Assembly: GCF_000600335.2 (NCBI RefSeq) | Contig: NZ_KK088543.1 | Location: 40,934-104,933, forward strand | Direction: 5' to 3' | DNA from: Rubellimicrobium mesophilum DSM 19309 | GTDB lineage: Bacteria; Pseudomonadota; Alphaproteobacteria; Rhodobacterales; Rhodobacteraceae | Length of the DNA stretch: 64,000 nt | Position numbers and translations under genes: made by a program | Part shown: piece after piece, positions 25,376 to 34,908 of the stretch | Position numbering within the stretch: the first letter of the stretch is position 1 | Layout of the letters: each line of letters starts with the position of its first letter | The notes under the pieces: model-generated | Told to the model about the DNA's origin: nothing | The model's database searches: none | Seen by the model: the letters and a program-made list of their open reading frames with translations, nothing else

Positions 25376-26328
25376 GCCGCGTCGTCGTCACCGACCGCAC
25401 CTTCCCGAGCCTCGACCAGGAGGAACGCGCCGCCCGCGAGGCCGGCGCGGAGTTCGAGGCCTTCCAGGCCAAGACCGCCGAGGAGGTGGCCGAGGCCGTG
25501 CGGGGCGCGGACGTGGCGCTCGTGCAGTTCTCGCCGTTCACGGAGGCCGCCGCAAAAGGAATGGCGCCGGGCGGGACGGTGATCCGCTACGGCGTGGGCT
25601 ACGACAACATCGACATGGCGGCGGCTCGGGCGGCGGGGCTGAAGGTCGGCTACGTGCCGGACTACTGCGCGGACGAGGTGGCGGACCACACGGCGGCGAT
25701 GGCGCTGGCCATGCTGCGGAAGCTGCCGCAGGCCGACGCCTCGGTGCGGGCCGGAGAGTGGGCGGCGGTGAAGGTGTCGCGGCCGCTCAAGCCATTCGGG
25801 GAGACGGTGTTCGGGTTCTTCGGGCTGGGGCAGATCGGGCGGGCGGTGCTGCAGCGCCTCAAGGGGTTCGGGTTCAGGTTCGCGGCGTCGGACCCGGGGC
25901 TGTCGGCCCAGGACGCCGAGGCGCTGGGGGTGACGCTGATGGACGCCGAGACGCTGCTGCGCGAGGCGGACGTGATCTCGCTCCACGCGCCGGCGACGGC
26001 TCAGACGCGGGGGTTCTTCAACGCCCAGCGGCTGCGGTGGATGAAGCCCAATGCGATCCTCGTCAACTCGGCACGGGGGTTCCTGATCGAGGAGGCCGAC
26101 CTCGCGCAGGCGCTGAAGGAGGGCGTGATCGGCGGCGCGGCGCTGGACGTGTTCGTGACCGAGCCGCTGCCGAAGGATTCGCCGCTCAGGGACGCGCCCA
26201 ACTGCCTGCTGACGCCGCACGCCGCCTGGTATTCGGAGGCTGCCATCGGGCGGCTGCAGGGGCTCGTGGCCGAGGACGTGACGCGGGCGCTGCGGGGCGA
26301 GGGGCCACGGAAGCCGGTGCCCGACTGA
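25372..26328 (+). CDS. D-isomer-specific 2-hydroxyacid dehydrogenase (C-terminal-binding-protein-like)
   Basis: A 318-residue NAD(H) dehydrogenase. The Rossmann motif [16 protein letters not shown] lies about residue 145. Catalytic residues follow: [14 protein letters not shown] (Arg), [13 protein letters not shown] (Glu) and LTPHAAWYS (His). The N-terminal half forms the substrate domain ([23 protein letters not shown]). It reduces or oxidises a 2-keto/2-hydroxy acid. The ATG overlaps the previous stop by four bases. Together with the decarboxylase-like protein it implies acid intermediates rather than the classical phosphorylated rhamnose route. Confidence 0.88.
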   Translation: MSRVVVTDRTFPSLDQEERAAREAGAEFEAFQAKTAEEVAEAVRGADVALVQFSPFTEAAAKGMAPGGTVIRYGVGYDNIDMAAARAAGLKVGYVPDYCADEVADHTAAMALAMLRKLPQADASVRAGEWAAVKVSRPLKPFGETVFGFFGLGQIGRAVLQRLKGFGFRFAASDPGLSAQDAEALGVTLMDAETLLREADVISLHAPATAQTRGFFNAQRLRWMKPNAILVNSARGFLIEEADLAQALKEGVIGGAALDVFVTEPLPKDSPLRDAPNCLLTPHAAWYSEAAIGRLQGLVAEDVTRALRGEGPRKPVPD

Positions 26329-26399
26329 CAGGGATACCGTTCGAGGGGAGGGGAGGGACTCCCCCGAGGCGGATGGAATGGAACCCTCCGGGAGGAAAG

Positions 26400-27440
26400 A
26401 TGATGCTGAAGACCCTGGGCCTTGCGGCCCTTCTCGCCTCCTGCGCGACGCTGGCGCTCGCGCAGGCCAAGACGCTGGAGCCCGGCCAGGATTCGGGGGG
26501 CATGATCCTGCTGCCGAAGTTCCTCGGCATCCTGGTCTTCGACCAGGCCCACGAGGGCGCGCAGGAAGCCCACGACGAGCTTCAGGATGCGGGCGAGCTG
26601 CAGTTCCTGGGGCCGACGCCCGAGAACTCGGTGGCCGGGCAGATCGAGATCATGACGACGGCGGCCACGCAGGGCGTCGGCGCGGTGATGATCTCGAACA
26701 ACGCGGGCGACCAGATCGCCCCGGCGGCGCAGGCCGCGCAGGAGGCGGGCGTCAAGGTCGTGTCCTGGGACAGCCCGATCCCCGGCGCCGAGGGCGAGAG
26801 CGTCTTCGTGGCCCAGGTGGACTTCGAGGAGACGGGCCGCGTCATGGCCGACATGGCCTATGACATCATGGGCGGCGAGGGGCAGTTCGCCATCCTTTCC
26901 GCCTCGCCGGACGCCGCGAACCAGAACGCCTGGATCGAGTCGCTCAACAACGTGCTGTCCTCGGACGAGAAGTACTCGAAGCTGGAGCTGGTCGACACCG
27001 TCTACGGGAACGATCAGTCGGAGGAGAGCTACAACCGGGCGCTGGCGCTGGTCGACTCGCATCCCGACCTGAAGCTCATCATGGCGCCGACCACCGTGGG
27101 CATCCAGGCGGCGGCCAAGGCGATGCAGGACGAGGGCCTCTGCGAGCAGATCAAGGTCTCGGGCCTCGGGCTTCCGGCGGAGATGGTGTCCTACACGATG
27201 AACGGCTGCGCGCCGCAGTTCGCGCTGTGGGACTTCCGGGACCTGGGCTACCTGACCACCTACGTGGCCTACGGCCTCGCGACCGGGCAACTGACCGGCG
27301 AGGTGGGCGAGCAGTTCACGGCGGGTCGGATGGGCGACTACACCATCGAGGCCGATCCCGGCCGCGAGGGCGCCAAGCGCGTCCTGATGGGACCCTTCAC
27401 CGTCTACAACAGCGAGAACGTCGAGGCCGCCGCCAAATAA
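26400..27440 (+). CDS. sugar ABC transporter substrate-binding protein (rhamnose type, CUT2)
   Basis: A 346-residue periplasmic binding protein. A signal peptide ([23 protein letters not shown]) ends near residue 22. The mature part has the two-lobed ribose-binding fold, with [22 protein letters not shown] and [30 protein letters not shown] close to RhaS/autoinducer-2-type binding proteins. GGAGGAAAG lies directly before the paired ATGs at 26400/26403. A GC hairpin 12 bases after the stop probably stabilises this mRNA segment relative to the transporter genes. Confidence 0.88.
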   Translation: MMLKTLGLAALLASCATLALAQAKTLEPGQDSGGMILLPKFLGILVFDQAHEGAQEAHDELQDAGELQFLGPTPENSVAGQIEIMTTAATQGVGAVMISNNAGDQIAPAAQAAQEAGVKVVSWDSPIPGAEGESVFVAQVDFEETGRVMADMAYDIMGGEGQFAILSASPDAANQNAWIESLNNVLSSDEKYSKLELVDTVYGNDQSEESYNRALALVDSHPDLKLIMAPTTVGIQAAAKAMQDEGLCEQIKVSGLGLPAEMVSYTMNGCAPQFALWDFRDLGYLTTYVAYGLATGQLTGEVGEQFTAGRMGDYTIEADPGREGAKRVLMGPFTVYNSENVEAAAK

Positions 27441-27452
27441 GGCGCCTCGATC

Positions 27453-27480
27453 GGGCGGCCCCCGTCTCCCGGGGCCGCCC
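27453..27480 (+). terminator. intercistronic GC hairpin after the binding-protein gene
   Basis: GGGCGGCCCC (27453-27462) pairs with GGGGCCGCCC (27471-27480). It sits between the binding-protein gene and the ATPase gene of one operon. Such hairpins usually act as partial stops or 3' protectors that raise binding-protein levels. Confidence 0.6.
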
Positions 27481-27499
27481 CTCTTCTGGAGTTCCCCCC

Positions 27500-29008
27500 A
27501 TGGCCGCCCCCGTCCTTGCCCTGCGCGACGTGTCCAAGAGCTTCGGCGCGACCCAGGCGCTGTCCGGCATGACGCTGGAGCTCTACCCCGGCGAGGTCCA
27601 CGCCGTGGTGGGCGAGAACGGCGCCGGCAAGAGCACCATGATCAAGACCATGACCGGGGTCCACGTGCCCACGACGGGGGTCGTGGAGATCGACGGGCAG
27701 CCGGTGGCGCTGTCGGGGCCGCGCGAGGCGCGGGCCAAGGGGATCAGCGCGATCTACCAGGAGCCGATGGTGTTCCCGGACCTCGACGTGGCGGAGAACA
27801 TCTTCATCAGCGCGACCGACTTGGGGCTGGTGCAGCGCAAGGGCATCCTGCGCGACCGCGCGCGGGAGCTGATCGCGCGGATCGGGATGCGGGCCTCCGA
27901 CCCCCGGACCCGGGTGGCCTCGGGGCTGACGCTGGCGGAGCAGCAGGCGGTGGAGATCGCGCGGGCGCTGAGCCAGGACGTGCGGGTGCTCATCATGGAC
28001 GAGCCGACGGCGTCGCTCTCGGCGCACGAGGCGGGGGAGTTGCGGCGCATCGCGCGGGGCCTCGCGGCGGAAGGGGTCGCGGTCGTCTACATCTCGCATC
28101 GCCTCGAGGAGATCTTCGAGGTGGCGCACCGGGTGACGGTGATCCGCGACGGCAAGCACATCTCCACGCGGCCCATCGCGGAGGTCACGCCCCAGCGCAT
28201 GATCGCCGAGATGGTGGGGCGCGAGGTCGGCAACTACTTCCGCAAGGACGCGAGCCACGCGACGCCCGAGGTGGTGCTGCGGGTCGAGGACCTTGGCGTC
28301 GAGGACGTGTTCGAGGGGGTCTCCTTCGAGGTCCGCCGGGGGGAGGTGCTCTGCCTCGCCGGGCTGATCGGGGCGCGGCGGACGGACGTGGGGCTTGCGC
28401 TCTTCGGGGTGCATCCGGCGACATCCGGGACGATCCATTGGCGCGGCAGGGACGTGCGGATCGGGAGCCCCCGCGAGGCGATGGGGCTCGGGATCGCCTA
28501 TGTATCCGAGGACCGGCGGAAGCTGGGGCTCGCCATGCCGATGTCGATCCGGTCGAACATGACGCTGGCGACCTTGGGGAAGGTGCTCACATCGTGGGGG
28601 CTGCTCAAGGAACGGGCCGAGCGGCGGGTGACGGAGGAATACCGGCGCAGGCTCAACATCCGCATGGCGGACGCGGACACGGCGGTGGGGAAGCTGTCGG
28701 GCGGGAACCAGCAGAAGGTGATGCTGGCGAAGTGGCTGGAGACGAACCCGGAGCTCCTCATCTTCGACGAGCCCACGCGGGGGATCGACGTGGGCGCCAA
28801 GGCCGAGGTGCACGAGCTGATCCGCGACTTCGTGCGGCAGGGGGGCGCAGCGGTCGTGATCTCCTCGGACCTGCCGGAGGTGCTGGCGCTGGGGGACCGC
28901 ATCCTCGTGATGCGCGAGGGGCGGCAGATGGGGGTCCTCCGCCATGAGGAGGCGTCGCAGGAGGCGGTGATGGCGCTCGCGACGGGGCAGGGGAGTCTGG
29001 CGGCATGA
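27500..29008 (+). CDS. sugar ABC transporter ATP-binding protein (two NBDs, CUT2)
   Basis: A 502-residue protein with two nucleotide-binding domains. NBD1 has Walker [10 protein letters not shown], the signature-like [15 protein letters not shown], and Walker [15 protein letters not shown]2 has a degenerate Walker A ([16 protein letters not shown]), a good signature [15 protein letters not shown] and [15 protein letters not shown]. This asymmetric pattern is typical of RbsA/RhaT-type ATPases. It energises uptake of the sugar captured by the upstream protein. It overlaps the permease gene by four bases (ATGA). Confidence 0.93.
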   Translation: MAAPVLALRDVSKSFGATQALSGMTLELYPGEVHAVVGENGAGKSTMIKTMTGVHVPTTGVVEIDGQPVALSGPREARAKGISAIYQEPMVFPDLDVAENIFISATDLGLVQRKGILRDRARELIARIGMRASDPRTRVASGLTLAEQQAVEIARALSQDVRVLIMDEPTASLSAHEAGELRRIARGLAAEGVAVVYISHRLEEIFEVAHRVTVIRDGKHISTRPIAEVTPQRMIAEMVGREVGNYFRKDASHATPEVVLRVEDLGVEDVFEGVSFEVRRGEVLCLAGLIGARRTDVGLALFGVHPATSGTIHWRGRDVRIGSPREAMGLGIAYVSEDRRKLGLAMPMSIRSNMTLATLGKVLTSWGLLKERAERRVTEEYRRRLNIRMADADTAVGKLSGGNQQKVMLAKWLETNPELLIFDEPTRGIDVGAKAEVHELIRDFVRQGGAAVVISSDLPEVLALGDRILVMREGRQMGVLRHEEASQEAVMALATGQGSLAA

Positions 29009-30032
29009 CGCGGCTTTCGCCCGGAACCTTGCGCATCCTTGCGCTGCTCGCGGTGCTGGTGCTGGTCGCGGGCTTCTTCGCGACGCAGATCGACAGCTAC
29101 CTGTCGGCGCGGTTCTTCAACCGGATCTCGTCCTCAGTCGCCATCGTGGCGCTGATCGCGACGGGGCAGACGCTGGTGATCCTGACGCGGAACATCGACC
29201 TGTCGCTCGGGTCCGTGGTGGGCTTCGTGGCCTATGCGACGGGCGCCATCGTGTCGGCCTTCCCAGAGGTGAACCCGGTGGTGCTGGCAGTCGCCGCGCT
29301 GGGGATCGGGGCGGGGTTCGGGGTCGTGAACGGGCTCCTGGTGGCCTATGCGGGGATTCCGTCGATCATCGTGACGCTGGCCAGCATGGCGATCTTCCGG
29401 TCGAGCCTCGTGGAGTTCTCGGGGGCGCAGAGCATCACCACCGAGGATCTGCCGCAGTGGCTGGTGGACTTCCCGAACCTCCAGCTCTTCACGGTCGGGG
29501 GCGTGCAGTTCCGGGCGGCCTTCGTGGCGGCGGCGGTGGTCGTGGTGATGGTGCACCTGGCGCTGGCGCGGTTGCGGCCGGCGCGGGCGCTCTATGCGGT
29601 GGGCTCGAACCCGGATGCGGCGGAGATGGCGGGGATCGACTCGCGACGGACGGTGCTGGCGGCCTTCGTGGCGGCGGGGCGCTGGCGGGGCTCGCGGGAC
29701 TCTTCTTCCTCGCGCGGTTCGGGAACATCACCGTGGTCGCGGGGCTGGGCTTCGAGCTGAAATCCATCGCGGCGGCGGTGCTGGGGGGCGTCAGCATCAA
29801 CGGCGGCTCGGGCAGCGTCATCGGCGCGCTGATCGGGGCGGTGCTGGTGGACCTGATCCAGAACTCGCTCGTGCGGTGGGAGCTGGTCTCCGAGTTCTGG
29901 CAGGAGGCGGTGCTGGGCTTCCTGATCCTGGCGGCGGTCTCGGCGGACGCGCTGCTCATGCGGCGGCTGAACCGGCTTCGCATCCGGCGCGAGAAGGCGG
30001 CGGCGCCCGTCGCCAAGGAGGCCACGCCATGA
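29005..30032 (+). pseudogene. sugar ABC transporter permease, frameshifted (CUT2)
   Basis: An RbsC/RhaP-like permease of about 342 residues when repaired. The first part (29005 to about 29675) carries hydrophobic helices and the family motif [19 protein letters not shown]. The second part (about 29680-30032), in another frame, continues [49 protein letters not shown] and ends normally at an ATGA overlap. Adding one G to the G run at 29676-29679 joins them perfectly. All operon neighbours are intact, so a sequencing error is more likely than loss of function. Confidence 0.85.
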
Positions 30033-30988
30033 GGCGGTTCTGGACGCTCGGGCCCTGGGAGACGTTCCTGCTGGTCGTCCTCGCGCTGGTCTACGCGGCG
30101 AATGCCTGGCTCAGCCCGGAGTTCCTGACTCTCCGCAACCAGGTCAACCTGTTCCAGCTCTCCATCGAGAAGATCATCGTCGCGCTGGTGATGACCTTCG
30201 TCATCATCAACGCCGAGATCGACCTGTCGGTGGGCTCGATGATGGGGCTGTCGGCCTGCGCCTTCGCCGCCATGGTGGGCCAGGCGGGGATGCCGGCGCC
30301 GCTGGCCTGCGCGCTCTGCCTGCTGATCGGCCTCGCGGGAGGGTTCGTGAACGGGGTCTTCGTGGCGCGGGTCGGGCTGCCGTCGCTGGTGGTGACGCTG
30401 TCGACCTACATCGGCTACCGGGGCGTGGCGCGGGTGCTGCTGGAGGACCGGAGCATCGGGAACTTCCCCGACTGGTTCAACGCGCTGGGGCAGAGGGGGC
30501 TGGTCGGGCCGCTGACGCTGGGGCTGCTGTCGTTCATCCTGCTCTTCATGGTCCTTTACGTGGTGCTGGAGCGGGCGGGGTTCGGGCGGAAGACCTACGT
30601 CATCGGGGTGAGCCGGGACGTGGCGGATTACGCGGGGATCGACACGGCGCGGCACAAGATCCTGATCTTCATGGCCTCGGGGCTCGTCGCGGCCTATGCG
30701 GGGCTGCTGTTCGCCGCCCGGGTGGGGGCCGTGCGGGGCGACGTGGGACAGGGGTTCGAGCTCGACATCATCACCATGGTGCTGCTGGGGGGCGTCAGCA
30801 TCTTCGGCGGGTCCGGGACGCTGACGGGCGTGGGCCTCGCCATCCTGATCGTGCTGAGCCTGCGGAACGGGATGGCGCTGCTGAACGTCACCGGGCACAT
30901 CCAGACGGGGGTGGTGGGGCTCCTGCTCCTCGCCTCGGTGCTGGTGCCGCGCCTGGGCGCGCGGCTCTCGGGGAGGACGGTCGCGTGA
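30029..30988 (+). CDS. sugar ABC transporter permease (CUT2, second subunit)
   Basis: A 319-residue membrane protein with about eight to ten hydrophobic helices. The conserved [20 protein letters not shown] and [36 protein letters not shown] blocks are typical of the RbsC/XylH/RhaQ permease family. It pairs with the permease encoded just upstream to form the channel. Its start overlaps the upstream stop (ATGA), and its stop overlaps the GTG of the regulator gene (GTGA). Confidence 0.92.
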   Translation: MRRFWTLGPWETFLLVVLALVYAANAWLSPEFLTLRNQVNLFQLSIEKIIVALVMTFVIINAEIDLSVGSMMGLSACAFAAMVGQAGMPAPLACALCLLIGLAGGFVNGVFVARVGLPSLVVTLSTYIGYRGVARVLLEDRSIGNFPDWFNALGQRGLVGPLTLGLLSFILLFMVLYVVLERAGFGRKTYVIGVSRDVADYAGIDTARHKILIFMASGLVAAYAGLLFAARVGAVRGDVGQGFELDIITMVLLGGVSIFGGSGTLTGVGLAILIVLSLRNGMALLNVTGHIQTGVVGLLLLASVLVPRLGARLSGRTVA

Positions 30989-31692
30989 AGCTGCCGGTGC
31001 TCGACCCGATCCAGAGGGAGTCGGTGGCCGAGCAGGTGGCCCGGCGCATCCTGGACCTCGTCGTCGCGCGGCACCTGCGGCCGGGGGACCAGTTGCCCCC
31101 GGAGCGGGACCTCGCGGAATCGCTGGGGGTGTCGCGGCCGTCCGTGCGGGAGGCGATCAAGGGGCTGGCGATCCTGGGCGTGGTGCGGTCGCGGCAGGGG
31201 GGTGGGCACGTCGTTTCGGCGCTGGACGCCGAGGCGCTGCTGGGGCCGATCCGGTTCTTCGTGTCGCTAGAGCCTTCGAACATCCGGGCGCTGTATGACG
31301 CGCGGTCGCTGATCGAGAGCGACGTGGCGCGGCGGGCTGCGGTGAACATGAGCGACGTGGCGCTTGACGGGCTGGAGGCGATCCTGGACGGGCAGGCCGG
31401 GACGCTGACCGATCCGACGGCGTTCCGCGCCTCGGATTATGCCTTTCACGAGGCGATCTGGGAGGGCTGCGGGAACCCCTACCTCCAGCGCATCGGCGAG
31501 AGCCTGAACGTGCTCGGCCTGGAGGTGCGGAAGCGCGCCTCGGAGACGCCGGGGGTGCTGGAGCGGAGCCTGCGGGATCATCGGGAGCTGCTGGCCGCGC
31601 TGCGGGCAGGGGACCCGGAGGCGGCGGCGCGGGCGGCGGCGGCGCATATGCGGAACGTCTACCGGTCGACGGTGGGGGAGGAGGACGAATGA
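30985..31692 (+). CDS. FadR-subfamily GntR transcriptional regulator
   Basis: A 235-residue regulator with an N-terminal winged HTH (VAEQVARRILDLVVARHLRPGDQLPPERDLAESLGVSRPSVREAIKGL) and a C-terminal FCD domain (ALYDARSLIESDVARRAA, YAFHEAIWEGCGNPYLQRI, LERSLRDHRELLAAL). Conserved Asp and His residues suit metal-assisted ligand binding. It is encoded within the transport operon, coupled on both sides by overlaps, and is the obvious candidate to bind the palindrome at 24518-24534, which would give negative autoregulation. The effector is probably a pathway intermediate (inference). Confidence 0.88.
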   Translation: MKLPVLDPIQRESVAEQVARRILDLVVARHLRPGDQLPPERDLAESLGVSRPSVREAIKGLAILGVVRSRQGGGHVVSALDAEALLGPIRFFVSLEPSNIRALYDARSLIESDVARRAAVNMSDVALDGLEAILDGQAGTLTDPTAFRASDYAFHEAIWEGCGNPYLQRIGESLNVLGLEVRKRASETPGVLERSLRDHRELLAALRAGDPEAAARAAAAHMRNVYRSTVGEEDE

Positions 31693-32738
31693 CGGCACGG
31701 ATCGGGGTGGTGGGCATCGGCTGGTGGGCGGTGGTCATGCACATCCCCACGCTGCAGGGATGCCGGGATGCCGAGGTCGTGGCGATCTGCGACCTCGACG
31801 AGGAGAAGCTGCGGGTGGCGGGGGACCGCTTCGGGATCGCGGCACGGTATCGGGACCTCGACCGGATGCTCGCGCAGGAGCGCCTCGACGGGCTGGTGGT
31901 GGCGACGCCGCACGTGGCCCATGCCGGGCCGGCGGTCGCGGGGCTGGAGGCGGGGTGCCACGTGCTCGTCGAGAAGCCGATGGCGACCTCGGTGCAGGAC
32001 GCGCGGGCCATCGCGCAGGCGGCGGAGCGGGCGGGGCGCGAGGTGATGGTGCCGACGGGGCTCAACTTCACCAGGTTCTCGGCCAAGGCGGCGGAGTGGG
32101 TGCGGGGCGGGCGGATCGGCCAGCTCCGGCACGTGGTGGCGCAGATGGGGTCGCCGCTCGACGACCTGATGGCCGGGAAGCCGATGGCGGAGACGGCGGA
32201 TCACCTGTTCCGGCCGCCGCCCTCGACCTGGGCCGATCCCAAGCGGGCGGGCGGCTATGGCTGGGGGCAGATGAGCCATGCGCTGGCCTGGGTGGCCTAT
32301 GTCACCGACACCGGGATCGAGCAGCTCGGGTGCCTCGACGTGAAGTCGCCCTCGGGGGTGGACTACTACGACGCGGCGATGGGGCGGCTGTCGGGCGGGG
32401 CCACGCTGGCGCTGTCGGGGGCCTCGACGGTGCCGAAGCACGTGGGGATGCACACGGACGTGCGGCTCTACGGGACCGAGGGGATGGTCAGCTTCTCGAA
32501 CCTGCCGGCGCGGCTGGAGTTGCGGCGGCACGACGGGGCGGACGAGGCGATGCCGCTGACGGACTTCGAGGGGCTCTATGACGGGTCGCTGCCGGTGAAG
32601 GCCTTCGCGCGGCTCTGCGCGGGGGAGGAGGTCGAGAACGCCTCCAACGCGCGGAACGGGCTGCGGGTGACGGCGGCGCTGGATGCGATGTATCGGGCGG
32701 CGGCCTCGGGCAAGGTCGAGGCGACGGGGGTGTCGTGA
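31689..32738 (+). CDS. Gfo/Idh/MocA family oxidoreductase
   Basis: A 349-residue NAD(P)-dependent sugar or sugar-acid dehydrogenase. The N-terminal Rossmann motif is RIGVVGIGWWAVVMHIP; CDLDEEKL follows. The family signature HVLVEKPMATSVQDARAIAQAA (catalytic EKP) is at about residue 95. The C-terminal half (GGYGWGQMSHALAWVAYVTD) forms the substrate domain. It most likely oxidises the free imported sugar or an isomer, after the mutarotase and isomerase act. ATGA overlap with the regulator gene; TGATG overlap with the isomerase gene. Confidence 0.88.
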   Translation: MTARIGVVGIGWWAVVMHIPTLQGCRDAEVVAICDLDEEKLRVAGDRFGIAARYRDLDRMLAQERLDGLVVATPHVAHAGPAVAGLEAGCHVLVEKPMATSVQDARAIAQAAERAGREVMVPTGLNFTRFSAKAAEWVRGGRIGQLRHVVAQMGSPLDDLMAGKPMAETADHLFRPPPSTWADPKRAGGYGWGQMSHALAWVAYVTDTGIEQLGCLDVKSPSGVDYYDAAMGRLSGGATLALSGASTVPKHVGMHTDVRLYGTEGMVSFSNLPARLELRRHDGADEAMPLTDFEGLYDGSLPVKAFARLCAGEEVENASNARNGLRVTAALDAMYRAAASGKVEATGVS

Positions 32739-33550
32739 TGCGGCTGTCGGTCACGTCGTGGAGCTTTCCGGGGCTGACCCTGGAGGAGGTGGCGGGGCTG
32801 GCGAAGGTCCTGGGCATCCCGAGCATCGACGTGGGGCTGTTCTACCGCTCGGCGCTGGACAAGGCCGAGGTGCTGGCGGACCCGACAGGGGCGGCGGAGA
32901 GGCTGAGGGGCCTCGGGGTCGGGGTCGCCAACTACTATCATCTGTTCGGGGACGGCTTGGCGGACCGGAACCTTGCGCTCCCGGGGGCGGTGGAGGCGAA
33001 CGCGCGGGACCTTGAGAAGGTGCTGGCCTTCGCGGAGGCCGCCGGGATCGGGACGGTGTTCGTGCTGCCGGGGATCGTGAACCCGGGGCAGTCGCGGGAG
33101 GAGGCAGGCCGCGCCTCGGCGGAGAGCCTGAGGGTGCTCTTGGACGTGCCGGGGGCGCGGGAGCGGGTCTGCGTGGAGCCGCACGTGCATAGTTGGGCGG
33201 AGAGCCCGGAGCCGGTGCGGCGGCTGGTGGAGGCGACGGGCGTGCGGCTCGCGCTCGACTACGCGCATTTCGTCTGCCTGGGGTTCCGGCAGGAGGAGGT
33301 GGACCCGCTCGCGCCCCATGCGGCGCACGTGCATCTGCGGCAGGCGCGGCCGGGGGTGCTGCAGGCGAAGTTCGGGCAGGGGGTGATCAACTTCCCGGCG
33401 CTGTTCGGGACCCTGCGGGATGTGGGGTATGCGGGGGCGCTGGCCCTGGAGGCGGTGCACCAGGACTACATGGGGACGCTCTTCGACGACGTCCTGACCG
33501 AGACGGTCGCGCTGCGCGACGCGTTCAACGACTGGAACAGGGGGGCGTGA
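32738..33550 (+). CDS. sugar phosphate isomerase/epimerase (xylose-isomerase-like TIM barrel)
   Basis: A 270-residue AP-endonuclease-2-type TIM barrel. Metal-ligand positions are suggested by VCVEPHVHSWAES (Glu/His), LALDYAHFVCLG (Asp/His), HVHLRQARPG and ALEAVHQDY (Glu). Family members isomerise or epimerise sugars and polyols, or dehydrate inososes. The start is ATG 32738, overlapping the previous stop by one base; a GTG three bases earlier is also possible. It belongs to the sugar operon and overlaps the mutarotase gene by one base. Confidence 0.82.
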   Translation: MRLSVTSWSFPGLTLEEVAGLAKVLGIPSIDVGLFYRSALDKAEVLADPTGAAERLRGLGVGVANYYHLFGDGLADRNLALPGAVEANARDLEKVLAFAEAAGIGTVFVLPGIVNPGQSREEAGRASAESLRVLLDVPGARERVCVEPHVHSWAESPEPVRRLVEATGVRLALDYAHFVCLGFRQEEVDPLAPHAAHVHLRQARPGVLQAKFGQGVINFPALFGTLRDVGYAGALALEAVHQDYMGTLFDDVLTETVALRDAFNDWNRGA

Positions 33551-33864
33551 TGCCGGGATATGCGTGGGTGCTGGAGGTCCGGCCGGGCTACGAGGAGGAA
33601 TACAGGAAGCGCCACGACGAGATCTGGCCGGAGATGACCGAGGCGCTGCGGAAGGCCGGGTTCCGCAACTACAACATCTTCCGGCACGGGCTCACGCTCT
33701 TCGGCTACTTCGAGTGCGACGATCTGCCGGCGCTGCAGAGGGCCATCGCGGCGGACCCGGTGAACACCCGCTGGGGCGAGTGGATGGGACCGATCATGAA
33801 GGTCGAGGCCGATCCGGCGACGGGGTTCCCCTACCTGCTGCCGAAGCAGTTCCATATGGACTAG
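33550..33864 (+). CDS. rhaM: L-rhamnose mutarotase family protein
   Basis: A 104-residue protein of the RhaM/YiiL dimeric alpha-beta barrel family, which interconverts alpha and beta anomers of L-rhamnose or related sugars. Hallmarks are the His in YRKRHDEIWPEMTEAL, NYNIFRHGLTLFGYFEC, and the C-terminal WGEWMGPIM. It ends the operon. No rhamnulokinase, RhaA or rhamnulose-phosphate aldolase gene is found in this operon, so the sugar may be another one, or the route may be non-phosphorylated. Confidence 0.87.
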   Translation: MPGYAWVLEVRPGYEEEYRKRHDEIWPEMTEALRKAGFRNYNIFRHGLTLFGYFECDDLPALQRAIAADPVNTRWGEWMGPIMKVEADPATGFPYLLPKQFHMD

Positions 33865-33897
33865 GGGCCGGGCGTCCCCAGCGTGGCGGGCCCCTTT
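33863..33897 (+). terminator. terminator of the sugar operon
   Basis: AGGGGCC (33863-33869) pairs with GGCCCCT (33889-33895), followed by TT. The hairpin begins within the rhaM stop codon. Confidence 0.6.
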
Positions 33898-34412
33898 CCA
33901 TAGTGTGACCCCCGCGTGGCCTCCGGCGTCTCCAGGCTTGCGGGTTCAGGGCGCGCGAGCGGGAGGGCCGGTCCGCCGGGGTGTCCGGCGTGCGGGGTCC
34001 TGGGGACATCGGCCGCCCTCCGCGTGGGCAGGTCGGGGCGGCGGTCCATGTTGTGCCGGCTCTCGGGTCTCATCGCCTCGGGCCAGGGGCCGCGGGCGAC
34101 GGGCCGGCGTGGTGCTAGTTCATCGGTCCTCTCCTTGTCCGCCCCCCTGCCGCCGCTGTCCGTCCTCAGGCCCTTGCCGTGTCGGATCTCGGAGCGGCGC
34201 GGCTCCGGGGCTCTCCCGCGTGTCCGACCCGTCCCCTCCGCGCCCGAAGGCGGTCACACGAGGGGCCGGGGTCTGCGCCCCTCCTGCACCCGAGGTGCCC
34301 TCGACGGGCGGGGGTGGTCCGGGGAGGGGCGGAGGCGAAGCGGGGCCTTGGGCGGGAGAGTGGCGCAAAGGGGTTAACGAGAGGTGAACGGGGCGTTCGG
34401 TGGGGGTGGGGG

Positions 34413-34478
34413 GACGCAACACCCCGCAGCTACAAAGCTGATCCGGCGGGGAAATCCGCTCGGCGGGGGTGTTGCGTC
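34413..34478. repeat. 13-bp perfect inverted repeat enclosing smaller hairpins
   Basis: GACGCAACACCCC (34413-34425) and GGGGTGTTGCGTC (34466-34478) are exact inverted copies. The 40-base interior can fold further (CAGC...GCTG). The right arm plus CGCCC also shares GTTGCGTCGCCC with the aldehyde dehydrogenase upstream region (6355-6366). Confidence 0.6.
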
Positions 34479-34491
34479 GCCCTCGTCGGGA

Positions 34492-34566
34492 GCGTGCTTG
34501 CACGCACCGCTTGCCGCTCCGAATCAGGGCCGTCCTGCGCCGCCGGCGCGGTGCGTGCGAGCACGC
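34492..34566. repeat. 19-bp inverted repeat with one mismatch
   Basis: GCGTGCTTGCACGCACCGC (34492-34510) is the inverse of GCGGTGCGTGCGAGCACGC (34548-34566) apart from one base, with a 37-base interior. It lies 13 bases after the previous repeat. Confidence 0.6.
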
Positions 34567-34641
34567 ACCTGCGGCGAGAGACCCCCGGGGACCGCTTGAA
34601 TGGAGCCCTCGTGTGGTGTGCTGAAGCGCACCCTACGGCGG

Positions 34642-34800
34642 TCAGGGCAGGATGCCGCGCCAGAGTGGCTCGTGACTGCCTTCGCGGTTGGGCATCCCTG
34701 GCTTGGTCAGGCAGCCCTTGGGCCCGACGTCGCTGTCGATGCGGCGGACGGGCTCCTCGCGCCAGGACAGGTTGAAGGTCCAATAGGTCGGGACGAAGAA
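34642..34800 (-). other. possible gene remnant (protein-like frame without a start)
   Basis: On the minus strand a frame ending at TGA 34644-34642 reads FFVPTYWTFNLSWREEPVR, then RIDSDVGPKGCLTKPGMPN and ends in EPLWRGILP. This is much more protein-like than its surroundings, with Trp, Tyr and Phe in sensible places. The frame stays open upstream to the RND terminator without an ATG or GTG. It may be the 3' end of a truncated gene. I do not recognise the family. Confidence 0.35.
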
Positions 34801-34853
34801 CCCGCGGAGCGGCGCCGCCCGGCCGGCGAAGGAGGGGGCTCCCGGAAAGGGGA

Positions 34854-34887
34854 ACGGGCCGGCGCGGGGGTGTCCCGGCCGGCCCGT
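34854..34887 (-). terminator. terminator of the RND operon
   Basis: ACGGGCCGGC (34854-34863) pairs with GCCGGCCCGT (34878-34887), a 10-bp stem with a 14-base loop, 22 bases after the RND permease stop on the minus strand. Confidence 0.6.
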
Positions 34888-34908
34888 GGGGCGTCGCGCG
34901 CGGCGGCG

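Larger units (their letters stand above)
33898..34908. other. gene-poor kilobase between rhaM and the RND operon
   Basis: Long frames here read as Pro/Arg/Gly-rich text without family features and were not accepted. Identifiable contents are nested inverted repeats at 34413-34478 and 34492-34566, a possible minus-strand gene remnant at 34642-34800, and the RND terminator at 34854-34887. A GGTTAACG and a GAACG-GGG-CGTTC palindrome lie at 34372-34398. From 33898 to 34370 I see nothing I can name. Confidence 0.5.

Noticed and set aside
29005..30988. Duplicate permease genes considered as a recent tandem duplication
   Set aside because: The two proteins are clearly different family members, as usual for heteromeric CUT2 transporters.
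33905..34387. 150-160-residue plus-strand frames after rhaM
   Set aside because: Low-complexity Gly/Arg/Pro/Ser text, two overlapping frames equally open, no ribosome-binding site or motif.
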